Below, in pieces: positions 1 through 8,182 of a DNA stretch of 34,781 nt. A model generated the notes under the pieces. It saw only the letters and a program-made list of their open reading frames with translations. It was not told the DNA's origin and searched no databases. The position numbers and the translations under genes were made by a program. Source of the DNA: an uncultured Prevotellaceae bacterium. Lineage in GTDB: Bacteria; Bacteroidota; Bacteroidia; Bacteroidales; Bacteroidaceae. The DNA lies in the NCBI GenBank assembly GCA_900320585.1, contig ONSV01000008.1, positions 1-34,781 on the forward strand, in the 5' to 3' direction. Every line of letters begins with the position of its first letter. The first letter of the stretch is position 1.

Positions 1-529
1 TAGAAAGACCTTCGTATTCAATTTTTAAATCATTTAGGAAATCGTCAATATTGTTTGCATACGATGAAGAATCATTTATAAACTTAGTAATTATCGATTT
101 TTGCCTTGACTTAAAATCTGAAATAAGTTTATCGAAGAGGTGTTTTTCATTCTCGTCGGGAAGAGCCTCAACTGCTGCTAAAATATCATCTATCTTTGAA
201 CTATATTTCTCATAGTCCTTCATCAGAAAGTCCCGAAGTTTGTTTCTGTTAGTTTTATTTTTTGAATTTTCTTCAACCCAATCAATAAATTTGTCTAACC
301 CTGGAGCAGCAATTTTCTGATATACTTCATCAAACAACCCTAAAAGAAGTTGCATAGTATTCTCATAGTCACTCACCGAACTTATAGAATCCATCCTGCT
401 TGTAATTGTAGCAAGCTTTTCTAGCCATTCTGGTTTTGTTAACTCATCTTTGAGAGTCTTTATATATTGCTCACGGCCCTTCAGTTCGAGAGCTTTGTTA
501 TATCTTGCTTTAACTTTTGACTTATCCAT
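1..529 (-). CDS. Helical protein of the ATPase operon, 3' end beyond window
   Basis: An open frame of 176 codons begins at ATG (529-527) and runs without a stop off the left edge. It starts only four bases after the stop of the 1180-aa ATPase gene, so it is almost certainly the next gene of the same operon. The N-terminus (MDKSKVKARYNKALELKGRE) is lysine/glutamate rich. The visible part is all charged, apparently alpha-helical sequence with no signal peptide, membrane segment or recognisable catalytic motif. I do not recognise the family. The missing C-terminal part could carry an effector domain that would identify the system. Base composition is AT-rich like the rest of the operon. Gene reality is well supported by frame, spacing and start; function is unknown. 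Confidence 0.8.
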   Translation of the reverse strand, partial: MDKSKVKARYNKALELKGREQYIKTLKDELTKPEWLEKLATITSRMDSISSVSDYENTMQLLLGLFDEVYQKIAAPGLDKFIDWVEENSKNKTNRNKLRDFLMKDYEKYSSKIDDILAAVEALPDENEKHLFDKLISDFKSRQKSIITKFINDSSSYANNIDDFLNDLKIEYEGLS

Positions 530-533
530 AATG

Positions 534-3500
534 CTATTCAAATTTTAAGAGTTTTTCAATCTGAGATTTCATTTCTGCATAATCATCTGCCATTGTCTTA
601 CATTCAAGACAAAGTTTAAGCGCTATGTCAAGCCTTGCTTTAAGATCAGTGCCTGGCTGTAGTACTCTTGAGAGGTAGTTTTGAAAAGTTGTAACATTAT
701 CAGATTTGAGTATATCTTCTTTAATGGGATCCAACTTTACATTGAAAATGTTTTTGGCTTCGTCCCTATTATATCTTAGATGATTACGAGTTATTATCCA
801 ACAATACAGATTATTATACCCTTTGAAAGTATTTTTTGTCGCTTCTGGTGATTTCATATTTATCAACTGAGCAGCAAGACGATTCTCGTATATTTTATTA
901 ATGGGTGTCTGGTATGAAGTATCAATATTCTGTTTTAAACGACTAAGGGAACTTTTAATTACATTAACCTGATAAGAGAAAACCTTCACAGAATTGGAAA
1001 TTGTTACAAGTCGGTTATAAACGGAACTAACAATACATAGTACCGACATACTCTTTGGTTCTTCATCCAAAACTCGTTGACAAAGTGTGAAAATAATATT
1101 TACATCTGAAAGTTTCTTTAGATAACCATAGAATGGCTGACTCTCATTGTCTGACTGAGGCTTTTGTGAATAAAGCAACCCCAGCACTTCGTCAAAATAT
1201 GTGGCAAGAGTAGCACGCATCTTATTCAATTCTTCGTGCTTCGATTTAAGGTCTTTCTTTAAATTCTCTCTCAAATTCAAAAAATCCATTCTAGACACAT
1301 AGTTGAACAAGTATAGGAGTTTCATTAAAATCTCAGCCTTGGGACAGTTATATTTCATCTTGTCACTATAACTGCTAATCCAATGATTGTTGATGAAATT
1401 ATTCATAAAATCAAGCAATCCTTTTACATCTGCCGCAGGTTCTTCTGTAAACATAGTGTCAACAAAGGAATAGAGGTTCCTTGTAAATTTGTCATCTGGA
1501 TGATACTCTCTATATATATCTTTCAGTTCATTTGAATCCAAAAGCGCAGTCTTCAGTTGATCAAAATAGAGGGATTGTAAGATTTCATCTTCCTTTGGAG
1601 AGAAATACGAACCGCCATTTTGTGTACCAACCTTCTTTAGTAATTCTGTTAGTGTTTTATTCGTTTCGTCACACTTCCCGGAGTTTTCCATAACATAGAG
1701 CAGGGCTAAACACTTGCTGCGCTCGTCAGTTATTTTTCCATCTACGACCTTAGTAAAGTCACATGGTATATTGTCCTCATAGTCAGACACATCACAAATA
1801 GCTTTAGATAAAGCATCTTCATAGTCCTTCTGAGATTTGTTCTTGATAGTTTTCAAAATGGCATTGTCGCCCTCACAAACCAACTTTTCGTAGTGCTCAA
1901 TAGTGCGTCTTACCTCCTTCTGAGGAGTCCAACTGTTGTCCTTTATTCTAGATATAGCCTCATGAATCTCTATGGTCATTCCATCTAGAGAAGTCATTTC
2001 ACCACTGACACATCCAACTATAGCTATTTTAGCCACGGAGTCAATAAAATCTTGTATCTGACGACCAAAATTGAATTTATAGTCGTCAAGAAGTTCAAAA
2101 ACAAGTTTTCTATATTTGGTAATTGGCAATAATTCCTCACCAAATTTCGTCACTCGTTCCTTAAATCTATCTATCTTTTCGTCCTCTTGTAGATAAACAA
2201 TATGAAGTGTCTTCCTAGCCTTTTCGTGCAGATCTTGCTGAATACTTTCTATGTATTTTTCAAGACAATTCAAATAAGCATCCATCTGAATAGAATCGAG
2301 AACCGGAACAAACAATATTCCTTGATCGCTATAGGAGTCGGTAAGCAAAATACTTTTGTCAAAACTAATATTTTCGAGTTTCTTGCTGAGATCCATGCCG
2401 CGATATCTAAGAACAGGTGAACCGATGGGTTGTTCAAAAATTTCGCGCAAAGCTTGGAGAGAGAATTGAATAAAGACATTTTCTCCCTTGCTCTTGTTTT
2501 TCTTAAAGCCATCGAATAAGTTACTCAACTCTCGAAAATCTTCTGAAATTTGGTCATTCTCTTTTGATTGTTCAACATGCTTAATACAGTCTAAAAGAAA
2601 GTCTCTAACCTCCCTTATTGCTGGGGTGTCCCCCTCCTCGTATTGACTAACAAAGTCATATGTCAGTTCCAACAATGGGACAAGGAATGAATCTGCTAAA
2701 GCCTCTTCAGCATACTTATATGGAGTGTTGAACGCCATATTACCATTCTTGTCAGAACAAGCTTCAAGAATGTATGAAAAATACTTATTAAGATGAGTAT
2801 AATAATTTATCTCCAAATACTTTCCATCTGAATTCTTACATTTATCCAAAAATAAGCAAAGGTCATCCTTCAAGGCAGTACATAAATCTTTCTCTACATT
2901 GACCGTCTCTTCCGAACAAAAGAAACTTTTGGCATTAAATTCATTCTTAAACGCGTCAATGTACTCTTGCTCCATTATAAGTTCACATGGTTCAAAATCT
3001 AGAAGTAATTTTTTTATTATAGGAAATATATGGCTATCTAGACTTTCAAAAAATGAAGTGTTGAGATATGTTACATCCTCACCACGCTCACCCTCATCAA
3101 TTGGCTCATTAAAGATACTCTGTGTAACAAATTCTGCAGACTTATAGTCTTTCAATATGTCATACTTAACTCTATCATGGAGCTTCTGTATATGGCCTGG
3201 GCGACAACGAGACATCCACCAAATAAAATTAACGTATCCATTCTCACACCCCTCCATAAATTTTCTTTTGAGAAGGCTCGAAGCGGGGAAAGGAATCTGA
3301 ATAGTTTTCAGCCGACGGTTGGCAGCAGTTTCACTATCAGCATCATCCCCTTTTTCTTTTTCTACCTCGTAGCCCGAAGCAGGCCCATTGCCAATAATCA
3401 ATTGGAATGGGTGAGATTGTACTATCTGATCAAAAAGCTCACGAAGTATACCACCGCCGGAAGACGCCACAATTTTTTTCAACTCATAGAACTTTGACTC

Positions 3501-4076
3501 AAATTCATCAATTAGTAACACCGGAACATGTCCAGAGGAAAGTGCTGTGTTAATAACCTCCTTGCTAAACACCACATTCTCAAAGGGATTATCCTCTCCA
3601 TCATCATAACTAGCCTTAACGGAAGTGAAACCTTGAAGATAATCTGATAATGTTAATTCTACATTCTCGTCACCACTCTGAAATTCGGGGAAAGCTAAAT
3701 TATGTACGTCATCATAATTCTCCATTTTCAGTTTTCCCATCTGTTCGTCAATCATCTTCTTTATTATCAAACAAAGACGATGATTTTCAACCTTTCGAGA
3801 TTCGAGGGTTTCTGCTACTTTTTTAACCTCATCTACAATTTTAGCAAGAGGCATATAGAATGCTGGCGCTTTTAGAATTTCCCAACAATAATGGAAAAGA
3901 TAATAGAGAGTTGTTGTTTTGCCTATGCCAAAGGCACCCTGCAGCATAATAGGTTGGATGTTGCCATTTTCGCAACATCCTTCACGTAAATCTTTTTCTA
4001 CGGTTTCACGTAGACGCTTGTGCTCATTGCTCAAGTCAATCCACTCTGTTCTCTTAATAAGGGGAATATAAGCCAT
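534..4076 (-). CDS. Large P-loop ATPase (1180 aa), putative conflict/defence protein
   Basis: A P-loop NTPase domain lies at the N-terminus. Walker A is GAFGIGKT (residues 47-54). Walker B is VPVLLIDEFE with D190/E191. A sensor-1-like polar strand (QLIIGNG) follows at about 225, and an Arg-rich RCRPGHIQKL segment near 290 could serve as arginine finger or sensor 2. The remaining ~880 residues are helical, without recognised catalytic motifs, and probably form a scaffold or target-sensing region. There are no ABC signature or SMC coiled-coil features, so it is not an SMC/Wadjet or OLD protein. It also does not look like BrxC/PglY, where the P-loop is set differently. It starts one base after the stop of the 326-aa gene and is followed four bases later by the next gene, so it is the centre of a tight operon. 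An energy-dependent defence role is inferred from context only. Confidence 0.85.
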   Translation of the reverse strand: MAYIPLIKRTEWIDLSNEHKRLRETVEKDLREGCCENGNIQPIMLQGAFGIGKTTTLYYLFHYCWEILKAPAFYMPLAKIVDEVKKVAETLESRKVENHRLCLIIKKMIDEQMGKLKMENYDDVHNLAFPEFQSGDENVELTLSDYLQGFTSVKASYDDGEDNPFENVVFSKEVINTALSSGHVPVLLIDEFESKFYELKKIVASSGGGILRELFDQIVQSHPFQLIIGNGPASGYEVEKEKGDDADSETAANRRLKTIQIPFPASSLLKRKFMEGCENGYVNFIWWMSRCRPGHIQKLHDRVKYDILKDYKSAEFVTQSIFNEPIDEGERGEDVTYLNTSFFESLDSHIFPIIKKLLLDFEPCELIMEQEYIDAFKNEFNAKSFFCSEETVNVEKDLCTALKDDLCLFLDKCKNSDGKYLEINYYTHLNKYFSYILEACSDKNGNMAFNTPYKYAEEALADSFLVPLLELTYDFVSQYEEGDTPAIREVRDFLLDCIKHVEQSKENDQISEDFRELSNLFDGFKKNKSKGENVFIQFSLQALREIFEQPIGSPVLRYRGMDLSKKLENISFDKSILLTDSYSDQGILFVPVLDSIQMDAYLNCLEKYIESIQQDLHEKARKTLHIVYLQEDEKIDRFKERVTKFGEELLPITKYRKLVFELLDDYKFNFGRQIQDFIDSVAKIAIVGCVSGEMTSLDGMTIEIHEAISRIKDNSWTPQKEVRRTIEHYEKLVCEGDNAILKTIKNKSQKDYEDALSKAICDVSDYEDNIPCDFTKVVDGKITDERSKCLALLYVMENSGKCDETNKTLTELLKKVGTQNGGSYFSPKEDEILQSLYFDQLKTALLDSNELKDIYREYHPDDKFTRNLYSFVDTMFTEEPAADVKGLLDFMNNFINNHWISSYSDKMKYNCPKAEILMKLLYLFNYVSRMDFLNLRENLKKDLKSKHEELNKMRATLATYFDEVLGLLYSQKPQSDNESQPFYGYLKKLSDVNIIFTLCQRVLDEEPKSMSVLCIVSSVYNRLVTISNSVKVFSYQVNVIKSSLSRLKQNIDTSYQTPINKIYENRLAAQLINMKSPEATKNTFKGYNNLYCWIITRNHLRYNRDEAKNIFNVKLDPIKEDILKSDNVTTFQNYLSRVLQPGTDLKARLDIALKLCLECKTMADDYAEMKSQIEKLLKFE

Positions 4077-4077
4077 A

Positions 4078-5058
4078 CTATTTTAGCCTAATGGTTAGTA
4101 ATTTATCAATTAATGGTGAAGATATCTCGTATAATCCTTTTTTTAGACCATTATAAACGATTCGTTCTGAATTAGACATTCCTATCATGTCTTTTCCATC
4201 TTTTTGTAGTCTTATTTCAACTTTGGGGATTATCGTTAGAATGTATTCTCCTACTTTTTTTCTTATCTCAACTTTAAATGGAAGTTCTGTCTCATCAACT
4301 AAGATGCAATCATTCTCAGTAACTACATTTTGCATACGCGCTGCAGCAGCGTATTCTTCATGATCTGCCAACGAAACGAGTTTGGGATTCTGCACATTCT
4401 GGATAGGCATATGAATTGTTTTAACCTTATTCATAAAATGCATGTCGACAGAAAAGGCAAAAATCTCAGAACGTTCCATTTCATTTATATAGGAAGAAAT
4501 GGAGTGGTTTAGGTATCTCGAATTAGATATTTCAATCTCTCTGAACTCACTCTGCTCTTTCGTCAAAACCTCGTTAGCACATTCATGTTCTAGATGATAT
4601 ACACCTACATAGTTATCAAGTATTTCCGTTAGAATGGGTTGCTCATTCCAAGTTTCAACAATGAAAGGGAATCCTACTATAGAGGAATCATCACATACTT
4701 GGTCAAGATGTGAAGCCTGCTCAACAAATGGAGAAAGCGGACAAACACGAACATATGTGGTATCGCTATCAAGCTCTTCTGGATTAGAAATGAGTAAAAC
4801 CAACATATCGTGTTTTGAATGCTGTAGAACGCCTTCAAAATCTATATAATGGTTCTTGACAGACCATATTTGATTCTCCTTATATTGAGGAATGATCCTC
4901 AAATGTTGTTGTCTATAGTTCAAAGATTTAAACATGTCATTTAAATGATCAATATCTTCAAAATTTGCAGACAACACTTCTTCTTGTGAGTCGGTATTAA
5001 TACCTTCTCTTAAGAATATGTTAATTGTATCCATTGCTAATTGGGTTTTGTCAAACAT
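4078..5058 (-). CDS. Unrecognised 326-aa operon protein
   Basis: A soluble 326-aa protein with no signal peptide or membrane segment. Residues ~60-150 contain a beta-rich stretch (KENQIWSV, then MLVLLISNPEEL, then YVRVCPLSPF) loosely like the small-barrel MazF/PemK arrangement of a W-containing first strand followed by hydrophobic strands and a 'vCPlsp' strand. This is a weak visual resemblance, not a family assignment. The C-terminal third is another beta-rich, Lys/Glu-rich region. The gene ends one base before the ATPase start and begins nine bases after the sigma-like gene, so all are likely translated from one mRNA. A regulatory or adaptor role for the ATPase is possible. I do not recognise the family. 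Confidence 0.75.
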   Translation of the reverse strand: MFDKTQLAMDTINIFLREGINTDSQEEVLSANFEDIDHLNDMFKSLNYRQQHLRIIPQYKENQIWSVKNHYIDFEGVLQHSKHDMLVLLISNPEELDSDTTYVRVCPLSPFVEQASHLDQVCDDSSIVGFPFIVETWNEQPILTEILDNYVGVYHLEHECANEVLTKEQSEFREIEISNSRYLNHSISSYINEMERSEIFAFSVDMHFMNKVKTIHMPIQNVQNPKLVSLADHEEYAAAARMQNVVTENDCILVDETELPFKVEIRKKVGEYILTIIPKVEIRLQKDGKDMIGMSNSERIVYNGLKKGLYEISSPLIDKLLTIRLK

Positions 5059-5067
5059 AAAATACTC

Positions 5068-6000
5068 CTATTTTGCAATTTCGTCCAATTTATTTGCCAA
5101 ACATTGCAAAAATGAAATTCCATCTTCTTCATTTTCAGGGATATATGAAGAATATATTTTCTTTTTGAAATCTTCAATTTTCTTGTGAAGAGTGCTTTTG
5201 GGCATATTATATTTTGATGCCAAATCAGAAAGAGAGACTTTACCTGAATCTTGGAAAATATAGTCCAAATATATATGCGCCTCTACTTTTGATACTCCTT
5301 CTATTATTCGAGTAATACTTGATGTATAGTTTGCCTCGTCTGTTTGAATTGTTGCTGTTTCTTTGTTCTCGTCATTAAGGCTAAAAGCACTTTGATCAAG
5401 TAACTGAAAAACGGCCGACGCCAATACGTCCGTTAAAATATAGCCATCTGTTGATAAAAGAATGTCTTCAATGGCCAGTTTGATGATAGGTTTATAGTGC
5501 TTTGTTTTTTCTGTTATCGGGTAATGAGCAATGTATTTAATGTTATCTTCTAAATCATCTATCCATTGCTTGGTTGTTGCCATAGGATTTGAAATATATA
5601 ATCTACCTAAATGACTAACAGTAGTATAATCTTCATCGCAAATCTCCTTAACAATAATTTGACATTTTTGAAAACTAACACCAATATTCTGTTGCTCCTC
5701 TTTAATGCGAGAAGCAACAAACGAAACGAACATTTGGGTGAAATAGTATGATAAGTATTCAGAAGGAACTTTGTTCACGTAAGCAAGTTTGTTTTTAGCA
5801 ATTATCCACTCAAAGAATTGTTGGGACAATTCAATTATATCATCATCTGACCAATTTGAATCATGACTTCCTGAGACAACAATATTCTTCTGCCATTGAT
5901 ATCGTCTAACCATAGAACCTATTGAACCAACGATACTGGCATAACCTTTCTGAGTCAATTGACCAGAAAGCAAATCTAATATGTATTCTTCCTTAAACAT
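5068..6000 (-). CDS. Sigma-70-like / helix-turn-helix protein
   Basis: This 310-aa protein resembles a divergent sigma-70-family factor. An N-terminal helical region (WSDDDIIELSQQFFEWII, ~50-67, then ~80-105) resembles region 2, and a C-terminal helix-turn-helix at ~255-281 (VSLSDLASKYNMPKSTLHKK) resembles region 4. It has no transmembrane or zinc-ligand clusters. Its start codon overlaps the last 8 bases of the upstream 139-aa gene, indicating translational coupling, and it is followed by the 326-aa gene and the ATPase. It could be a dedicated transcription activator of the operon, or a DNA-recognition subunit that keeps a sigma-like fold. The HTH is clear; the sigma relationship is an inference from pattern and should be tested by profile search. 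Confidence 0.75.
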   Translation of the reverse strand: MFKEEYILDLLSGQLTQKGYASIVGSIGSMVRRYQWQKNIVVSGSHDSNWSDDDIIELSQQFFEWIIAKNKLAYVNKVPSEYLSYYFTQMFVSFVASRIKEEQQNIGVSFQKCQIIVKEICDEDYTTVSHLGRLYISNPMATTKQWIDDLEDNIKYIAHYPITEKTKHYKPIIKLAIEDILLSTDGYILTDVLASAVFQLLDQSAFSLNDENKETATIQTDEANYTSSITRIIEGVSKVEAHIYLDYIFQDSGKVSLSDLASKYNMPKSTLHKKIEDFKKKIYSSYIPENEEDGISFLQCLANKLDEIAK

Positions 6001-6412
6001 TGACCCCTAAACTAAATTTAATATGCATCTTTAATTCTTCTGTTTGCTGCTCATTGAGAGAATCAACTCCATTCCAGCCTCTTTGAAGTTTTAATATATC
6101 TTTAGAGTTATATGTCATTTTCAGTTTTAATAGAAAATATGAGACAGGACAATCAGGATCAGTTTGATTGATTTTAACTCTAAATACATTAGCTCCTATG
6201 ATATGTTCTTTAGATGTTCCAGGAATTAACCAACATTGTTTGTTTTCATTATAGACTCGTCCCACAACAGAAGGATGAAAGTCTTCCTTATTTTTGTTTT
6301 TAGCAAAACCATTTTTCCATATGCCATTAGGGGCTACCCATATTGAGCCAATAATTGGATAGTAAATGTCTTGCAAGATAGATTTCCAATTGGAAATATT
6401 TAGATTAGCCAT
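5993..6412 (-). CDS. Small protein, possibly MazF/PemK-like fold
   Basis: First gene of the leftward operon, 139 aa. The order of a GSIWVAP strand, a DFHPSVVGRVYN strand, an IPGTS turn and a VSYFLLKLK strand is reminiscent of MazF/PemK-type barrels, in which a conserved P-v-V strand and a 'gTS' turn are typical. It is not a canonical MazF and no antitoxin-like partner sits directly beside it. The nearest regulator is the XRE gene 100 bases upstream. The gene overlaps the sigma-like gene by 8 bases. It may act as the effector or the sensor of the system, or may be structurally unrelated. ATG at 6412 is the only good start. Gene call firm, function speculative. Confidence 0.7.
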   Translation of the reverse strand: MANLNISNWKSILQDIYYPIIGSIWVAPNGIWKNGFAKNKNKEDFHPSVVGRVYNENKQCWLIPGTSKEHIIGANVFRVKINQTDPDCPVSYFLLKLKMTYNSKDILKLQRGWNGVDSLNEQQTEELKMHIKFSLGVNV

Positions 6413-6512
6413 GCTTTATATGTTTTTTCATTGTACATTTATAGGCTGTTTCTCTCTCTTCCCATATTAACTGTGTAGAAGTTACATAGACAATTAAGTA
6501 AAAGGATTTATA

Positions 6513-6713
6513 TTACATCCTTAATAATTCATTGACATCGACTTCCAAACATCTCGCAATCTCCATCAAATTCTCCAGATTGGGTTGGGCTGAATTGGTA
6601 CACCACTTCGAGACTGTGGCAGGGTCTTTGCCCAATTTCTCTGCTAACCATTTATTGGTGCGCTTCTTCTCAGCAAGTACAACCTTCAATCTATTTAGGT
6701 CTTTGTTTTCCAT
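6513..6713 (-). CDS. XRE-family (Cro/CI) transcriptional regulator
   Basis: A 66-aa single-domain helix-turn-helix protein. The sequence covers a complete Cro/CI fold: KKRTNKWLAEKLGKDPATVS forms helices 2-3, followed by KWCTNSAQPNLENLMEIARC and a short C-terminus. This compact type is common in Bacteroidota next to restriction and defence loci, where it represses the locus. It is transcribed in the same direction as the operon beginning at 6412, with 100 bases between. A perfect TAnnTTTG -7 element (6748-6741) and a perfect 14-bp palindrome (6770-6783) lie just upstream, consistent with autoregulation. Whether it also controls the downstream operon is inferred. Confidence 0.9.
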   Translation of the reverse strand: MENKDLNRLKVVLAEKKRTNKWLAEKLGKDPATVSKWCTNSAQPNLENLMEIARCLEVDVNELLRM

Positions 6714-6740
6714 GTTTCAAGTGTTTTTTATAATAATGTA

Positions 6741-6748
6741 CAAAAGTA
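6741..6748 (-). promoter_or_regulatory. Bacteroidota -7 promoter element of the XRE gene
   Basis: TACTTTTG on the minus strand matches the TAnnTTTG consensus exactly and predicts a transcript start about 20-25 bases before the XRE start codon. No convincing -33 TTTG lies at the expected distance, which fits a promoter controlled by a bound regulator. Confidence 0.5.
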
Positions 6749-6769
6749 ATGATTTTTTCGCAAAAACTA

Positions 6770-6783
6770 TTCTGTTAACAGAA
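6770..6783. promoter_or_regulatory. Perfect 14-bp palindrome, putative XRE operator
   Basis: TTCTGTTAACAGAA is a perfect palindrome lying just upstream of the -7 element, around and above the -33 position of the XRE promoter. This is where a Cro/CI-type dimer would act. A weaker inverted repeat (ATCAA-N4-TTGAT, 6800-6813) follows. Confidence 0.5.
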
Positions 6784-7047
6784 AAATATCGGCTGTTATA
6801 TCAAAAAATTGATGATAGGGCAATTTGCTTATCAACTCTTATTTTTCAATGTGACTATCCCTAAAAAGCATTGACAGATTTAGGTGCGGTTAACTAATAC
6901 ATTTTACGACTTTATGTCGGTTCTCTGTTTTGCTTTACAAATATCAATCGGTTGACGGTTTATGTTTACATATTTTGTTCGGTGAACTGATAAACGTTAC
7001 ATCATCACTCAATGTCTGAAATAATCCATACACTGGCAACCTGGATG

Positions 7048-7258
7048 CAAAGTTAGCATTTCCTTTCGGCAAACATGCGTTTGCCGTCATTTTTTTGTAA
7101 CTTTGCCACCAGAAGCCGAAGAGGAAGCGGGCTCTGCTGAGGAGCAACCCGCCAGCAATAGGCTTCTGCATCACACTGAAATAGTGTAGCGCGGACGTGC
7201 CCACAGCGGACATTGTCCGCGTTTTCTATTTCAGGAGATGCTTGATGGCTAAGAAAAC
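7048..7258. other. Structured non-coding region between XRE gene and IS
   Basis: No convincing gene is present. The sequence carries two divergent perfect TAnnTTTG elements (TAACTTTG, minus 7055-7048 and plus 7098-7105). It also carries a chain of stem-loops: 7067-7086, a nested pair 7110-7117/7161-7168 with an inner stem 7127-7134/7142-7152, 7173-7187, and 7206-7220 followed by GTTTTCTATTT. GC content rises sharply near 7060 relative to the AT-rich island to the left, so this stretch may be the non-coding end of the insertion sequence or a small RNA locus. Confidence 0.4.
7067..7096 (+). terminator. Rho-independent-type hairpin with T7 tract
   Basis: CGGCAAAC and GTTTGCCG form a perfect 8-bp stem with a 4-base loop (7067-7086), followed by TCA and seven Ts (7090-7096). 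It is oriented for plus-strand transcription, yet no plus-strand gene is visible upstream. It may insulate the island from transcription or belong to an IS end. Confidence 0.5.
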
Positions 7259-7281
7259 CTATCCGGAGGCGACAGCCTCCG
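7250..7281 (-). terminator. Hairpin at the end of OrfB
   Basis: CGGAGGC/GCCTCCG form a perfect 7-bp stem with a 4-base loop (7264-7281) inside the last codons of OrfB. It is followed on the minus strand by GGATAGGTTTTCTTAG, a weak T-tract. Likely ends transposase transcription. Confidence 0.45.
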
Positions 7282-8182
7282 TGGGCTTGTCCCATGGATT
7301 GCGCCAGCATCTCTTCTGCTCCCCCTGCTCGCCGTGGGCGACTTCCGGGGTCTTGTTGCCGATGCTCATGTGTGGGCGTTCCGTATTGTAGAACAATATG
7401 ATGCGCTCCATCTCTTCCTTGCATTTCCCAATCGTAGGTATCTTCATCTTGTAGAGCCACTCGGTCTTGATGATGCCGTTGGCGCGCTCGGCTATGGCAT
7501 TCTCAAGCGGGTCCCCGCTCTGCGTCATGCTTATCATCACGCCATGCTTCTTCAGTTCCGCCACATAAGATGCGCTGCAGTACTGGCAGCCCCGGTCCGA
7601 GTGGTGTATCAGCCTGGACGCGGTCTCGTCGTCGATTGTGCCAAGGGCCATCCTCAACGCCTCCAGAGGGTATCTGGTCTCCAAGGTCGGCCCGACAGCC
7701 CAGCCCACAATCTTGTGGGAATAGGCATCCGTGATCAGGGAGAGGTAGCACACGCCCTCCTCTGTCTCCACATAGGTGATGTCGCTCACCCAAATCTCGT
7801 TGGGGCGCATGGGAACCACCTCCTTGACCAGGTTCTCGTATTTGTGGTAATGGTGGCTGGAGTCGGTTGTCTTGTAGTGCCGCCGCCGCTTGATCTGCAC
7901 CATCAGACCATTGGCGCGCAAGAGCTCGATGAAAGCGTCGCGGCCGGGCATGCAGCCCGTGGACTCGAACAGGTTCTTGATGATGATGTACAACTTGGCA
8001 CAACCCAGGCCGGGGTTGTCACGGCGGTAGTCCCTGGCCTTCTCGACTATCAGCGGCTCTATGGCATTTTCCGCAAAGTCATTGCCGTCCTTATGGGTGT
8101 AGAACGACTGCCTGCTGTAACCAAACAGCCCGCAGAGAGTCCTCAGCGATGACGGTGAGACCTCCTCGCGAAGCAAGCTCAC
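7259..8182 (-). CDS. IS3-family transposase OrfB (DDE integrase domain)
   Basis: A 307-aa catalytic half of the transposase. An N-terminal HTH_21-type segment (RRDNPGLGCAKLYIIIKNLF) precedes an rve integrase core with D134 (WVSDITYVE), D195 (HHSDRGCQY) and E231 (ENAIAERANG). Exactly 35 residues separate D195 and E231 (DD35E). The C-terminal FYNTERPHMSIGNKTP motif is typical of the family. Its GTG codon overlaps the OrfA stop (GTGA), so independent initiation is possible, but a -1 frameshift in OrfA would yield the OrfAB fusion that normally performs transposition. The frame is intact, so the element could be active. A GC-rich hairpin overlaps its stop codon. Confidence 0.93.
   Translation of the reverse strand: MSLLREEVSPSSLRTLCGLFGYSRQSFYTHKDGNDFAENAIEPLIVEKARDYRRDNPGLGCAKLYIIIKNLFESTGCMPGRDAFIELLRANGLMVQIKRRRHYKTTDSSHHYHKYENLVKEVVPMRPNEIWVSDITYVETEEGVCYLSLITDAYSHKIVGWAVGPTLETRYPLEALRMALGTIDDETASRLIHHSDRGCQYCSASYVAELKKHGVMISMTQSGDPLENAIAERANGIIKTEWLYKMKIPTIGKCKEEMERIILFYNTERPHMSIGNKTPEVAHGEQGEQKRCWRNPWDKPTEAVASG

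Noticed and set aside
6944-7213. Small minus-strand frames (89 and 135 aa) between XRE gene and OrfB
   Set aside because: They run through strong palindromes, overlap each other or OrfB, and show no domain features.
7334-8152. 272-codon open frame opposite OrfB
   Set aside because: It mirrors the GC-rich transposase gene and has no family features.
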